DNA of 21,135 nt, from NCBI GenBank assembly GCA_036271855.1, contig DATAZV010000308.1:1-21135 (forward strand). Reading direction: 5' to 3'. Numbering within the stretch: position 1 is the stretch's first letter; every line of letters begins with the position of its first letter. Position numbers and translations under genes: made by a program. Origin of the DNA: JAQGMJ01 sp036271855. Its GTDB lineage: Bacteria; Pseudomonadota; Gammaproteobacteria; Burkholderiales; JAEUOS01. The notes under the pieces are model-generated. The model did no database searches, had not been told where the DNA came from, and saw only the letters and a program-made list of their open reading frames with translations. Shown one piece after another: positions 13,827-21,135 of the stretch.

Positions 13827-14816
13827 ATGGATAGCGTCGATCTGCAGGTGTTGAAATCCGCCAAGGCCTGGCGTGACGCCGGGCATGCGGTCAACCTGGT
13901 GACGGTGATCGAGACCTGGGGCTCGGCGCCGCGCCCGCCCGGGGCCATGCTGGCGATCCGCCGCGACGGGCTGATCGCCGGTTCGGTGTCCGGCGGCTGC
14001 GTCGAGGACGACCTGATCGACCGCTGGAAGAAGACCTCCCTGATCCACGACAAGCCGGCGCTGATTTCCTATGGCGTCACCCAGGAAGAGGCCTCGCGCT
14101 TCGGCCTGCCCTGCGGCGGCGCGCTGCGCCTGATCCAGGAGCCCCTCACCGACACTGGCTGGATCACCGACCTGTTGAAGCGCATGGACGCGCACGAGCT
14201 GGTGGCGCGGGTGCTGGACATCGACAACGGCATGTCCAAGCTAGAGCCGGCGAACCGGCAGGACCAGGTGAGTTTCGACGGCCGCATTTTGCGCACCATC
14301 CACGGCCCGCGCTGGCGCCTGCTGATCATCGGCGCCGGGCAGTTGTCGCGCTATATCGCGCCGATCGCCCAGACGCTGGATTACGAAGTGATCGTCTGCG
14401 ACCCGCGCGAGGAATACAACACCGACTGGAACGTGCCCGGCACGACGCTGCTCAAGGGCATGCCCGACGACGTGGTGCTGGAACTGAACCTCGACGCCCA
14501 TTGCGCCGTGGTGGCGGTGACGCATGACCCGAAGCTCGACGACATGGCGCTGATGGAAGCGCTGAAGTCACCGGCGTTTTATGTCGGCGCTCTCGGTTCG
14601 CGCGTCAACACGCAAAAGCGCAAGGAGCGTTTGCTGGAGTTCGACGTCACCGAGGCGGAAATCGACCGCCTGCACGGCCCGGTGGGCCTGCGCATCGGCA
14701 GCCGCACGCCGCCGGAGATGGCGGTGTCGATCATGGCCGAAGTGACGGCGGTGAAAAACAAGTACCCGCTGGAGCATGTCGGGGACAAGAAATTGTCCAA
14801 CTACGCGGTAGCGTAG
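13827..14816 (+). CDS. XdhC/CoxI family protein (molybdenum-cofactor handling)
   Basis: XdhC-family proteins bind and protect molybdenum cofactor, help sulfurate it and deliver it to xanthine dehydrogenase or CO dehydrogenase-type enzymes. The 329-residue protein has the N-terminal XdhC/CoxI domain (VTVIETWGSAPRPPGAMLAI about 24-43, GSVSGGCVEDD with Cys58, LPCGGAL with Cys96). A linker leads to the C-terminal Rossmann domain (LLIIGAGQLSRYIA about 166-179, AVVAVTHDPKLDD, YVGALGSR and GLRIGSRTPPEMAVSI). Both Cys residues and the two-domain length are normal. The ATG at 13827 has a GAGGTGA site next to a structured leader. The amidohydrolase gene converges on it 10 bases downstream, with the deaminase and MocA genes beyond. 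No molybdoenzyme subunit is in the window, so its client is elsewhere. Confidence 0.9.
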   Translation: MDSVDLQVLKSAKAWRDAGHAVNLVTVIETWGSAPRPPGAMLAIRRDGLIAGSVSGGCVEDDLIDRWKKTSLIHDKPALISYGVTQEEASRFGLPCGGALRLIQEPLTDTGWITDLLKRMDAHELVARVLDIDNGMSKLEPANRQDQVSFDGRILRTIHGPRWRLLIIGAGQLSRYIAPIAQTLDYEVIVCDPREEYNTDWNVPGTTLLKGMPDDVVLELNLDAHCAVVAVTHDPKLDDMALMEALKSPAFYVGALGSRVNTQKRKERLLEFDVTEAEIDRLHGPVGLRIGSRTPPEMAVSIMAEVTAVKNKYPLEHVGDKKLSNYAVA

Positions 14817-14826
14817 CGCTCGCAGC

Positions 14827-16341
14827 TCAAACACCGCCCTTCGCAGCGAGCTTTGCCGGGTAGGTATCGGCGGGAATGGCCGTGGCGAGGCTGCGGCGAT
14901 AGATGTGTTCCATCGCGCCCAGTAGCGGCGCGACCGAGGCCTCGGCGGCGTCGTACTTTTCCTTGAGCGTGGCATGTTCGGCGGCGATCTCGGCGATGAT
15001 CGCGGACTCGTCGATCCTGGTCAGTTTTCCGGCCTGCATTACCGGCTCACCGGCCACCATCACGAAGTCTACGGCGGCGCCGCGCTCGGCGTAGACCAGC
15101 TGGCGCACCGGGTCGTTCAGCGGCAGAAATGACGGTGCATCGAGGCGGTAGGCCACCATGTCGGCGATGGCGCCGACCTTGATGGCGCCGAGCGCATCGC
15201 CGTAACCAAGCGCGATGGAGCCGCCGCGGGTGGCGGCGCGCAGCACTTCTTTCGCCGAGAGCCAGCGCGAGTAATCGTCGTCGCGGATTTTCGAGATCGC
15301 CGCGGCGCTGCCCATCACCTGCAGCATATTGGCGCTGAAGGTGGAGCAGGTGCCGTCACTGCCCATGCTGACGTTGACGCCGGCATCGAGCAGCGGGCGT
15401 ATCGGCGCCACGCCGGAGCCGAGATTCAGATTGGACCAGGCGTTGTGCTGGGCCGAAGCGCCACTCTTGGCCAGCGCCTCGATTTCGCGCGGATTCAGCC
15501 ACACCGCGTGAATCAGGCTGGTGCGCGGCCCCAGGAAGCCGATGCGATTGAGGTACTCGACCATCGGGCTGCCGTAGAACAGGCCGCCGGTGACCACCTG
15601 CATGCGCGTTTCCTGTACGTGGCTGACGATGGGCAGGCCATGCTCATCGGCGAAGTAGCGCCACTTCAATAAAAACTCTGGCGTGCAGCGCTGCGGGGCG
15701 GAGAGGGCGACCACCATGCCGACGCGCTTGTGCAGCGGATGCCGGCTGTGTGCCAGCTCGGCGGCGAGCGCCTCGAAGTCGGCTTCGCGAATCGGCTTCA
15801 ACTCACGCATTTTCGCCAGCGTCTCGGCGCCGAACGCTTCTTCGGCGAACGGGAAGTTGTCGACGATCGGCTTGTTCATCATCGCGAAGCCGACCAGGGC
15901 GCGGATGCCGATGTCTTCATACGCCTGCAGTACCGCATCGAGATTGGCGCGGTTGAGCGTGGCACCCAGGGCGACGTCGTCGAGCACGGTGGTGGTGCCG
16001 GTGCGCAAGGACTCGATGGCGCCAACCAGGGTGCGCAAATAGATCTGCCGCGGGTTCAGCACCACCGGCAGCGGCGTGCGGGTGTAGTGCAGCCAGATTT
16101 CCAGGGGCAGGTTTTCCACCCGGCCTTTCTGAAAATGTTCATGTGAATGAAAGTGGCCGTTGATCAGGCCGGGTACCAGCAGGTGGCCGGAGAGGTCAAT
16201 GACCCGGTCACCGTTCAGAGAACCTGCAGGGGCGATGGCCGCGATGCGGTCTCCCTCGATCGCAATATCGTGCAGTGCAGCATCGAAAGCATGGTCGTCC
16301 CCTGTGAGGGCCAACGCTGCACGTAACAAGGTCCGGCTCAT
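14827..16341 (-). CDS. amidohydrolase of the guanine/cytosine deaminase-AtzA family
   Basis: This 504-residue metal-dependent hydrolase (COG0402) usually deaminates purines, pyrimidines or triazines. The metal site is complete: NGHFHSHEHF (His63 and His65), SHVQE (His241, Glu244), LIHAVWL (His278) and SMGSDG (Asp329). SAQHNAWSNLNLGSGVAPI (about 297-314) is the family's conserved segment. The N-terminal beta sandwich (about 1-55) and the closing KVGAIADMVAYRLD strand are present. The frame is open to 16398, but the ATG at 16339-16341 has a GGGGAAA site, so I start there. It is divergent from a small zinc deaminase and converges on xdhC, suggesting purine breakdown. The exact substrate cannot be read from sequence alone. 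Confidence 0.86.
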   Translation of the reverse strand: MSRTLLRAALALTGDDHAFDAALHDIAIEGDRIAAIAPAGSLNGDRVIDLSGHLLVPGLINGHFHSHEHFQKGRVENLPLEIWLHYTRTPLPVVLNPRQIYLRTLVGAIESLRTGTTTVLDDVALGATLNRANLDAVLQAYEDIGIRALVGFAMMNKPIVDNFPFAEEAFGAETLAKMRELKPIREADFEALAAELAHSRHPLHKRVGMVVALSAPQRCTPEFLLKWRYFADEHGLPIVSHVQETRMQVVTGGLFYGSPMVEYLNRIGFLGPRTSLIHAVWLNPREIEALAKSGASAQHNAWSNLNLGSGVAPIRPLLDAGVNVSMGSDGTCSTFSANMLQVMGSAAAISKIRDDDYSRWLSAKEVLRAATRGGSIALGYGDALGAIKVGAIADMVAYRLDAPSFLPLNDPVRQLVYAERGAAVDFVMVAGEPVMQAGKLTRIDESAIIAEIAAEHATLKEKYDAAEASVAPLLGAMEHIYRRSLATAIPADTYPAKLAAKGGV

Positions 16342-16441
16342 GGCATTTCCCCAAGTTGGCTTGCTATTTGCATTGTCGCTTTGTAACGCGAATGTCACGT
16401 CTGAACATCCACTGAATTGCCCTTTGCCTTACCCGTAGATC

Positions 16442-16909
16442 ATGCCGCAAACCCACGAACACTATATGGCCCAGGCCATCGACCTGTCCCGCGAAGCCTA
16501 TAACCGCGGCGACTGGCCCAGCGGCGCGCTGTTGGTGCAGGACGACGCCATCATCGGCGCCGGCCAGAACCGCGAAGTCACCCGCATCGACGTCACCTGG
16601 CATGCCGAGACCGACGCCATCCGCAACGCCATGAGCCGCCTGGACAGCCGCGACCTTTCCAGCGCCACCCTGTACGTGCCGATGGAACCCTGCCCGATGT
16701 GCGCCTACGCCATCCGCATGGCGGGCATCCCCCGGGTGGTGATCGCGCTGCGCCATGCCGCGGTTCAGCGCACCGATTTGGGGGAATACACTCTGGAGCG
16801 TTTCGGCAGTCTGGTGCATTGGCAGGTCGACTTGATTACCGGCGTGATGGAAGAGGATTACCGCAGCCTGCGCCTGGAATGGATGGCGCAGCACAAACAA
16901 CCGGCATAA
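16442..16909 (+). CDS. zinc-dependent nucleoside/guanine deaminase (CDA-fold)
   Basis: This 155-residue protein of the cytidine deaminase-like fold has the two zinc motifs HAE (His54-Ala-Glu56, in WHAETDAI) and PCPMC (Cys84, Cys87). This organisation is shared by TadA, GuaD-type guanine deaminases and related nucleobase deaminases. WHAETDAIRNA rather than the usual NP(T)AHAE, and the lack of a TadA-like C-terminus, argue against the tRNA enzyme. Close to xdhC and an amidohydrolase, a purine substrate is plausible but inferred. It is divergent from the amidohydrolase across 100 bases, with no strong promoter seen for either. The ATG at 16442 has only a weak ribosome site. Confidence 0.87.
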   Translation: MPQTHEHYMAQAIDLSREAYNRGDWPSGALLVQDDAIIGAGQNREVTRIDVTWHAETDAIRNAMSRLDSRDLSSATLYVPMEPCPMCAYAIRMAGIPRVVIALRHAAVQRTDLGEYTLERFGSLVHWQVDLITGVMEEDYRSLRLEWMAQHKQPA

Positions 16910-17000
16910 ACAACCGACACAAGCAAACTTGGGGCCAGTCCCCGCAACATACCCGCCCGCAAATCGGTCCGTGCCGGGAGGATGCCTTAACATAGCGTCG

Positions 17001-17564
17001 ATGAACGTCGCCGCCATCCTGCTCGCCGCCGGCAAAAGCTCGCGCTTCGGCGCGAACAAATTGCTGCATCCCCTGCAAGGCGTGCCGATTGCCTTGCATG
17101 CCGCTGCTTCGCTCAAGGCTGCGTTTCCGGATGCGCTGGCGGTGGTCTCCCCCGGCAGCCCGCTGCAAGCCCTGCTTGAAAACGCCGGCCTGCGCACCGT
17201 CGTCAGCGAGCGCGCGCACGAAGGCATGGGGGAAAGCCTGAAGAGCGGCATTACCGCCACCAGCGAAGCCGATGGCTGGGTGGTGGCGCTGGCAGACATG
17301 CCTTTCATCCGCCCGACCACGCATCTGAACATCGAACGCGCCCTGCGCCGGGGCGCGGCGATTGCCGCGCCCGCCTATCAGGGGGAGCGCGGCCACCCCG
17401 TCGGCTTGAGCGGACGCTTTCGCAATGAACTGCTGGCCCTCACCGGCGATGCCGGCGCCCGCTTCGTCCTGAAGCAACACGCGCAGGAGATTCATCTGGT
17501 CGAAGTCGATGACCCCGGCGTGTTGAAAGACATCGATACGCCGCAAGACCTGCCCGCCGCCTGA
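17001..17564 (+). CDS. MocA-like molybdenum cofactor cytidylyltransferase
   Basis: This 187-residue nucleotidyltransferase is of the MobA/MocA fold. MocA adds CMP to molybdopterin to make the cytosine-dinucleotide cofactor used by xanthine dehydrogenase-family enzymes. Seen here: the nucleotide loop ILLAAGKSSRFGANKLL (6-22), ADMPFIRPTT, and GHPVGLSGRF, all typical; the arrangement is closer to MocA than MobA. It shares purpose with the XdhC gene 2.2 kb upstream. The frame is open to 16929 through TTG and GTG codons. I use the ATG at 17001, where the conserved N-terminus begins, although the only good ribosome site (GGGAGGA, 16976-16982) is 18 bases away. It lies 26 bases before the M61 peptidase gene. 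Confidence 0.82.
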   Translation: MNVAAILLAAGKSSRFGANKLLHPLQGVPIALHAAASLKAAFPDALAVVSPGSPLQALLENAGLRTVVSERAHEGMGESLKSGITATSEADGWVVALADMPFIRPTTHLNIERALRRGAAIAAPAYQGERGHPVGLSGRFRNELLALTGDAGARFVLKQHAQEIHLVEVDDPGVLKDIDTPQDLPAA

Positions 17565-17590
17565 CACTACTTTCGTTTCATCTGGAAAAA

Positions 17591-19390
17591 ATGAGCAACG
17601 CCCTCCCTATCAGCTATCGCATATCCCCTGCTTCCCCCGAGGCGCACCTGTTCCAGGTCACCCTCACCATCGCGCGGCCCGACCCTGTGGGCCAGCAGGT
17701 GGCGCTGCCGGCGTGGATCCCCGGCAGCTACATGATCCGCGAGTTCGCGCGCAACATCGTGCGCATCGCCGCCGCCTGCAAAGGCGCCAAAGTGGCGCTG
17801 ACCAAGCTCGACAAGCACACCTGGGCCGCCGCGCCCTGCAACGGGCCGCTGGTCATCAGCTACGAGGTCTACGCCTGGGACCTGTCGGTGCGCGCGGCGC
17901 ACCTGGACCAGAGCCACGGCTTTTTCAACGGCACCAGCGTGTTCCTGCGCGCACTCGGGCAGGAGGACGTGGAGCATGGCGTCGACATCGCGCCGCCGCC
18001 AGGACGCGGCTATTCGAAATGGCGCGTCGCCACGGCACTGCCGCGTGTGCGCGGTACCAAGCTCTATGCCTTCGGCGCGTACCGCGCGGCGAACTATGAC
18101 GAACTGATCGACCACCCGGTGGAGATAGGCGAATTCACCCTCGCCACGTTCCGCGCCTGCGGCGTGCCGCACGACATCGTGATCACCGGCCGCCACGACT
18201 GCGACATGAAGCGCGTGGCCGTCGACCTGCAAAAGATCTGCGAAACCCAGATCCGCTTTTTCCACGGTCCGCGCGCGACCGCCGCAACCGTGCCCTACGA
18301 GCGCTACGTCTTTCTGACGATGGCCTTGGCCGAAGGCAATTACGGCGGACTCGAACACCGGGCGTCGACCGCACTGATCTGCGCCCGCCAGGACCTGCCC
18401 TACCCCGGCATGAGTGGCACCAGCGAGGGCTACCGCACCTTTCTCGGTCTGGCCAGCCACGAATATTTCCACACCTGGAACGTCAAGCGCATCAAGCCCG
18501 CAGTGTTCCTGCCCTACGACCTGACGCGCGAAAACCATACCTCGCTGCTGTGGGCCTTCGAAGGCTTCACCTCTTATTACGACGACCTGGTGCTGGTGCG
18601 CACCGGGCTGATCACCGTCACCGAATACCTGGAGATGATCGCCAAGACAGCGCAGGGCGTGCTGCGCGGCGCCGGGCGCAAGAAGCAATCGGTGGCGCAA
18701 TCCAGCTTCGACGCCTGGACCAAGTATTACCGCCAGGACGAAAACGCGCCCAACGCCATCGTCAGCTATTACACCAAGGGCTCGCTGGTCGCACTCTGCC
18801 TGGACCTGCTGCTGCGCCGCGAGAGCGAGGGCAGGAAGTCGCTGGACGATGTGATGCGCCTCTTGTGGCGCGAATACGGTGCGAAGAACAAGGGCGTGCC
18901 GGAAGACGGCGTCGAACAGGCGGCTTACACCGTCGGCGGCACCGCCGCGAAACGGGCGCTCGCCACCTTCTTCCGCCAGGCGGTATACGGCACCGAAGAC
19001 CTGCCATTGCCAAGCCTGCTCGAATACGTCGGCATCGACATCGATGTCGAACGCGGCACCGCTGCCTCCCTGGGTGCGCGCACCGCCGCCGCGCCCGATG
19101 GCGTCAAGCTCACCCACGTGCTCGACGGCGGCGCCGCGCAGCGCGCCGGCCTGTCGGCGGGCGACGTGGTGATCGCCCTGGATGGCTTGAAGACCACCGG
19201 CGCCAACTTCGACAAGCCACTGGCGCGCAGGAAACGCGGCGCCACCGTGCAGGTGCATGCCTTTCGCCGCGACGAATTGATCGAACGCCGGGTCACGCTA
19301 ACGACCAGCGAACTAAGCGTCACCACCTCGATCGCGGAAAAGGCCTCGGCCGCACAGCGCCGCCTGCGCCTCGCCTGGCTCGGGCACTAG
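17591..19390 (+). CDS. M61 family metallopeptidase with PDZ domain
   Basis: This 599-residue protein is of the M61 glycyl-aminopeptidase type, which hydrolyses peptides with zinc. It has the N-terminal M61 beta domain (about 5-170: PAWIPGSYMIREFARNI), the zinc site HEYFH (290-294) in LASHEYFHTWNVKRIKP and the downstream glutamate Glu324 in AFEGFTSYYDD, and a C-terminal PDZ domain (about 480-560: VLDGGAAQRAGLSAGDVVIALDG). No signal peptide is evident, so it is probably cytoplasmic. The length is normal. It follows mocA by 26 bases with a weak ribosome site and probably shares that transcript, although the functions look unrelated. Its TAG stop overlaps the stop of the convergent PPC gene. Confidence 0.92.
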   Translation: MSNALPISYRISPASPEAHLFQVTLTIARPDPVGQQVALPAWIPGSYMIREFARNIVRIAAACKGAKVALTKLDKHTWAAAPCNGPLVISYEVYAWDLSVRAAHLDQSHGFFNGTSVFLRALGQEDVEHGVDIAPPPGRGYSKWRVATALPRVRGTKLYAFGAYRAANYDELIDHPVEIGEFTLATFRACGVPHDIVITGRHDCDMKRVAVDLQKICETQIRFFHGPRATAATVPYERYVFLTMALAEGNYGGLEHRASTALICARQDLPYPGMSGTSEGYRTFLGLASHEYFHTWNVKRIKPAVFLPYDLTRENHTSLLWAFEGFTSYYDDLVLVRTGLITVTEYLEMIAKTAQGVLRGAGRKKQSVAQSSFDAWTKYYRQDENAPNAIVSYYTKGSLVALCLDLLLRRESEGRKSLDDVMRLLWREYGAKNKGVPEDGVEQAAYTVGGTAAKRALATFFRQAVYGTEDLPLPSLLEYVGIDIDVERGTAASLGARTAAAPDGVKLTHVLDGGAAQRAGLSAGDVVIALDGLKTTGANFDKPLARRKRGATVQVHAFRRDELIERRVTLTTSELSVTTSIAEKASAAQRRLRLAWLGH

Positions 19391-19782
19391 GTCCGGCGAA
19401 TCACCAGTTCGGGATAGCCGGTGGCCGCATCGTCCTCGCGCGCGAAGCGCACGCCGGGCAACACCGTGATCAGGATTTCCGCCGTGGTGGCGATGCGGCA
19501 GCCCGGCCGCACATGGCCGCCGCTGACGCGGCCCTGGGCATCCGAAACAGCGATATGCAGATGCGCGCCGTCGGCGGACAGCGAGCCCTGCAGGCTGAGT
19601 ATTTCGTAGCGCCCTTCGATCAGCGCCGCATCCGGCTCGCCCGCGTAACGCACGGCGGCGCGGTCCAGGCTGCCGATGCCGGCGACCACGAAAGCCGCAC
19701 CCAGCCCGGAGGCGTTGAAGTGGGCCTCCAGCGCCAGCTTCAGGTCGTCGCCGGGCGACAGACGCAGGGGTTGGTGATCCAT
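19387..19782 (-). CDS. PPC/DUF296 domain protein
   Basis: This 131-residue protein is a single PPC (plants and prokaryotes conserved, DUF296) domain, a trimeric fold of unknown bacterial function; the plant relatives bind AT-rich DNA through added hook motifs absent here. Recognised by LRLSPGDDLKLALEAHFNASGLGAAFVVAGIGSL (about 6-39), the LSLQGSL strand, HLHIAVSDAQGRVSGGHVRPG (75-95) and AEILITVLPGVRFARE. The GGHV and conserved His pair suggest a metal or ligand site. It lies 27 bases after trpC on the same strand and probably belongs to the same operon. Its stop codon and that of the M61 gene share CTAG, a 4-base convergent overlap. Confidence 0.83.
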   Translation of the reverse strand: MDHQPLRLSPGDDLKLALEAHFNASGLGAAFVVAGIGSLDRAAVRYAGEPDAALIEGRYEILSLQGSLSADGAHLHIAVSDAQGRVSGGHVRPGCRIATTAEILITVLPGVRFAREDDAATGYPELVIRRT

Positions 19783-19809
19783 GGCGTTTTTCTTTACGCC
19801 CCTGCCGCC

Positions 19810-20598
19810 TCAGGCGAACAGCCGCGCCAGTTCCGCACCGGGACTCTTGGCGCGCATGAAGGCCTCGCCGACCAGGAAGGCATGCACCTGGTTGTCGCGC
19901 ATGCGCTTGACGTCCGCTGGTCCGAGGATGCCCGACTCGGTGACCACCAGGCGCCCCTCAGGGATCTTCGGCAGCAAGCCGAGCGTGGTATCCAGCGTGG
20001 TCTCGAAGGTGCGCAGGTTGCGGTTGTTGATGCCCAGCAGCGGCGTCTTCAATTGCAGGGCGAGATCGAGTTCGGCGGCGTCGTGGACTTCCACCAGCAC
20101 CGCCATGCCGAGCCCGTGCGCCAGGGCTTCGAAGGCTTTGAGTTGCGCCAGGTCGAGGGCGGCGACGATCAGCAATATGCAGTCGGCGCCGGCGGCGCGC
20201 GCTTCATAGAACTGGTACTCGTCGACCATGAAGTCCTTGCGCAGGCAAGGCAGCTCGCAGGCGGCGCGCGCTTCGATCAGGTAATCCAGCTTGCCCTGGA
20301 AAAACTGTGCGTCGGTCAGCACCGAGAGGCAGGCGGCGCCACCGCGCTCGTAGTCGATCGCGATCTCGGCCGGCTTGAAGTCCTCGCGCAACACGCCTTT
20401 GGAGGGGCTGGCCTTTTTCACCTCGGCGATCACCGCCGCCTCGCCGCCCAAGATTTTCGCCCGCAGCGCGCCGACGAAGTCGCGCGGCGGCGCGGCGGCC
20501 GCGGTGATGCGTTTGAGGCTGTGCAGATCGCGGCGCCGTTTGGCGGCAGCCACTTCCTCGGCCTTGACGGCGAGAATCTTGTTGAGGATGTCGGACAT
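19810..20598 (-). CDS. trpC: indole-3-glycerol phosphate synthase
   Basis: TrpC closes the indole ring: 1-(2-carboxyphenylamino)-1-deoxyribulose-5-phosphate to indole-3-glycerol phosphate, CO2 and water. The 262-residue TIM-barrel enzyme carries all hallmark strands: VIAEVKKASPSKG (56-68), CLSVLTDAQFFQG, LPCLRKDFMVDEYQ with its catalytic Lys, INNRNLRTF, VVTESGI and HAFLVGEAFM (phosphate-binding). It is a stand-alone TrpC, not fused to TrpF as in enterics. The ATG at 20596-20598 lies 15 bases after the trpD stop, with a weak GGCGG ribosome site, so translation may be coupled. A PPC protein gene follows. Confidence 0.97.
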   Translation of the reverse strand: MSDILNKILAVKAEEVAAAKRRRDLHSLKRITAAAAPPRDFVGALRAKILGGEAAVIAEVKKASPSKGVLREDFKPAEIAIDYERGGAACLSVLTDAQFFQGKLDYLIEARAACELPCLRKDFMVDEYQFYEARAAGADCILLIVAALDLAQLKAFEALAHGLGMAVLVEVHDAAELDLALQLKTPLLGINNRNLRTFETTLDTTLGLLPKIPEGRLVVTESGILGPADVKRMRDNQVHAFLVGEAFMRAKSPGAELARLFA

Positions 20599-20613
20599 GA
20601 AATGCGCAGCCGC

Positions 20614-21135
20614 CTAGGCGGAGACCTTCTTGGTGAACTGGATGAACTCGTCGAGCTTGGCGCGCGCGGCGCCGCTTTTCAGCAGCCCGAACGCCTTTTC
20701 CACGCCCTCCTCCAGATTGGCCGCCTTGCCCGCCGCATAGATGGCCGCGCCGGCATTGATGGCGACGATGTCGCGCGGCGCGCCGGGCTGGTTGGACAGC
20801 GCGCTGAGCAGCATTTCGCGCGACTCTTCCGGCGAAGTCACGCGGATGGTGCGCGGGTCATGCACCGGCAGGCCGAAGCGTTCGGGGTGCAGGGTGTATT
20901 CGATGATCTCGCCGTCCTTCAATTCGCCGATCAGGGTCTTGCCGCTGACCGAGATTTCATCCAGGCCCTCGAGGCCAAATACCGTCAACGCGTGACGCGC
21001 GCCCAGGCGCTGCAGGACGCGGATCTGGATGCCCACCAGGTCGGCATGGAACACGCCCATCAGGCTGTTGGGCGCACCGGCCGGATTGGTCAGCGGGCCC
21101 AGGATGTTGAATATCGTGCGCACACCGAGTTCGCG
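20614..21135 (-). CDS. trpD: anthranilate phosphoribosyltransferase, C-terminal part
   Basis: TrpD transfers the phosphoribosyl group of PRPP to anthranilate in tryptophan synthesis. The last 173 residues are here and the gene continues past the right edge. It opens with RELGVRTIFNILGPLTNPA, the conserved segment after the glycosyltransferase active-site motifs, followed by GVFHADLVGIQIRVLQRLG, VFGLEGLDEIS and INAGAAIYAAGKAANLEEGV, all typical of TrpD. The N-terminal PRPP-binding motifs are outside the window. The order trpD-trpC is usual in beta-proteobacteria, where trpE, trpG and trpD normally precede trpC. Confidence 0.97.
   Translation of the reverse strand, partial: RELGVRTIFNILGPLTNPAGAPNSLMGVFHADLVGIQIRVLQRLGARHALTVFGLEGLDEISVSGKTLIGELKDGEIIEYTLHPERFGLPVHDPRTIRVTSPEESREMLLSALSNQPGAPRDIVAINAGAAIYAAGKAANLEEGVEKAFGLLKSGAARAKLDEFIQFTKKVSA

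Noticed and set aside
16976..16989. Mini-ORF ATG-CCT-TAA directly after GGGAGG before mocA
   Set aside because: The Shine-Dalgarno touches the ATG, which is too close for initiation; more likely a poor-spacing ribosome site for mocA.
17567..19258. 563-codon open frame antisense to the M61 peptidase
   Set aside because: It is a shadow of a gene with intact catalytic motifs, and shows no domain of its own.

Overview
The window is GC-rich DNA, densely coded on both strands with short intergenic gaps. It reads as the chromosome of a beta-proteobacterium, most likely Burkholderiales and perhaps Oxalobacteraceae. This rests on the gene set (BKACE, AcuI, PobR/PobA, DUF1993, a COG1233 FAD oxidoreductase, XdhC/MocA and a trpD-trpC tail) and on the base composition. 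No rRNA, tRNA, insertion sequence, prophage or CRISPR array was seen.

Layout. (1) 1-3282: the start of a beta-keto acid cleavage enzyme (minus), a secreted LprI-like protein (minus), acrylyl-CoA reductase acuI (plus) and two small secreted proteins of unknown role. (2) 3325-5921: a 4-hydroxybenzoate module. An IclR/PobR-type regulator diverges from pobA across an intergenic region with a three-half-site operator, and pobA is followed by a RidA-fold protein lacking the canonical arginine. (3) 6014-9761: a four-helix membrane protein, a 165-bp patch of gene fossils, a membrane GGDEF-EAL protein with both motifs intact, and a convergent MESH1-type HD hydrolase. (4) 9762-10353: a 592-bp non-coding region with about 74-bp tandem repeats, then DUF1993. 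(5) 11041-13659: an alpha/beta hydrolase lipoprotein convergent with a CrtI/PYROXD2-like oxidoreductase. (6) 13735-17564: a purine/molybdenum-cofactor cluster made of an XdhC-family protein behind a structured leader, a guanine/cytosine-deaminase-like amidohydrolase, a small zinc deaminase and a MocA-like cytidylyltransferase. (7) 17591-21135: an M61 peptidase with PDZ domain, tail to tail with a trpD-trpC-PPC/DUF296 run on the minus strand.

How the genes fit together. PobA and its divergent regulator should convert 4-hydroxybenzoate to protocatechuate. XdhC and MocA both serve molybdo-hydroxylases of the xanthine dehydrogenase/CO dehydrogenase family, and the two deaminases could feed or drain the same purine pool, but the molybdoenzyme itself is not in the window. 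TrpD and TrpC catalyse successive steps of tryptophan synthesis (with TrpF between them), and the PPC protein follows them in an apparent operon.

The most interesting non-coding signals are the xdhC leader with mutually exclusive helices, the PobR/PcaU-style operator, the fossil mosaic at 6508-6672 (a frameshifted copy of the 3' end of the HD gene fused to a RidA C-terminus) and the tandem repeats upstream of DUF1993. All assignments come from reading the sequence. No database search or folding program was run.
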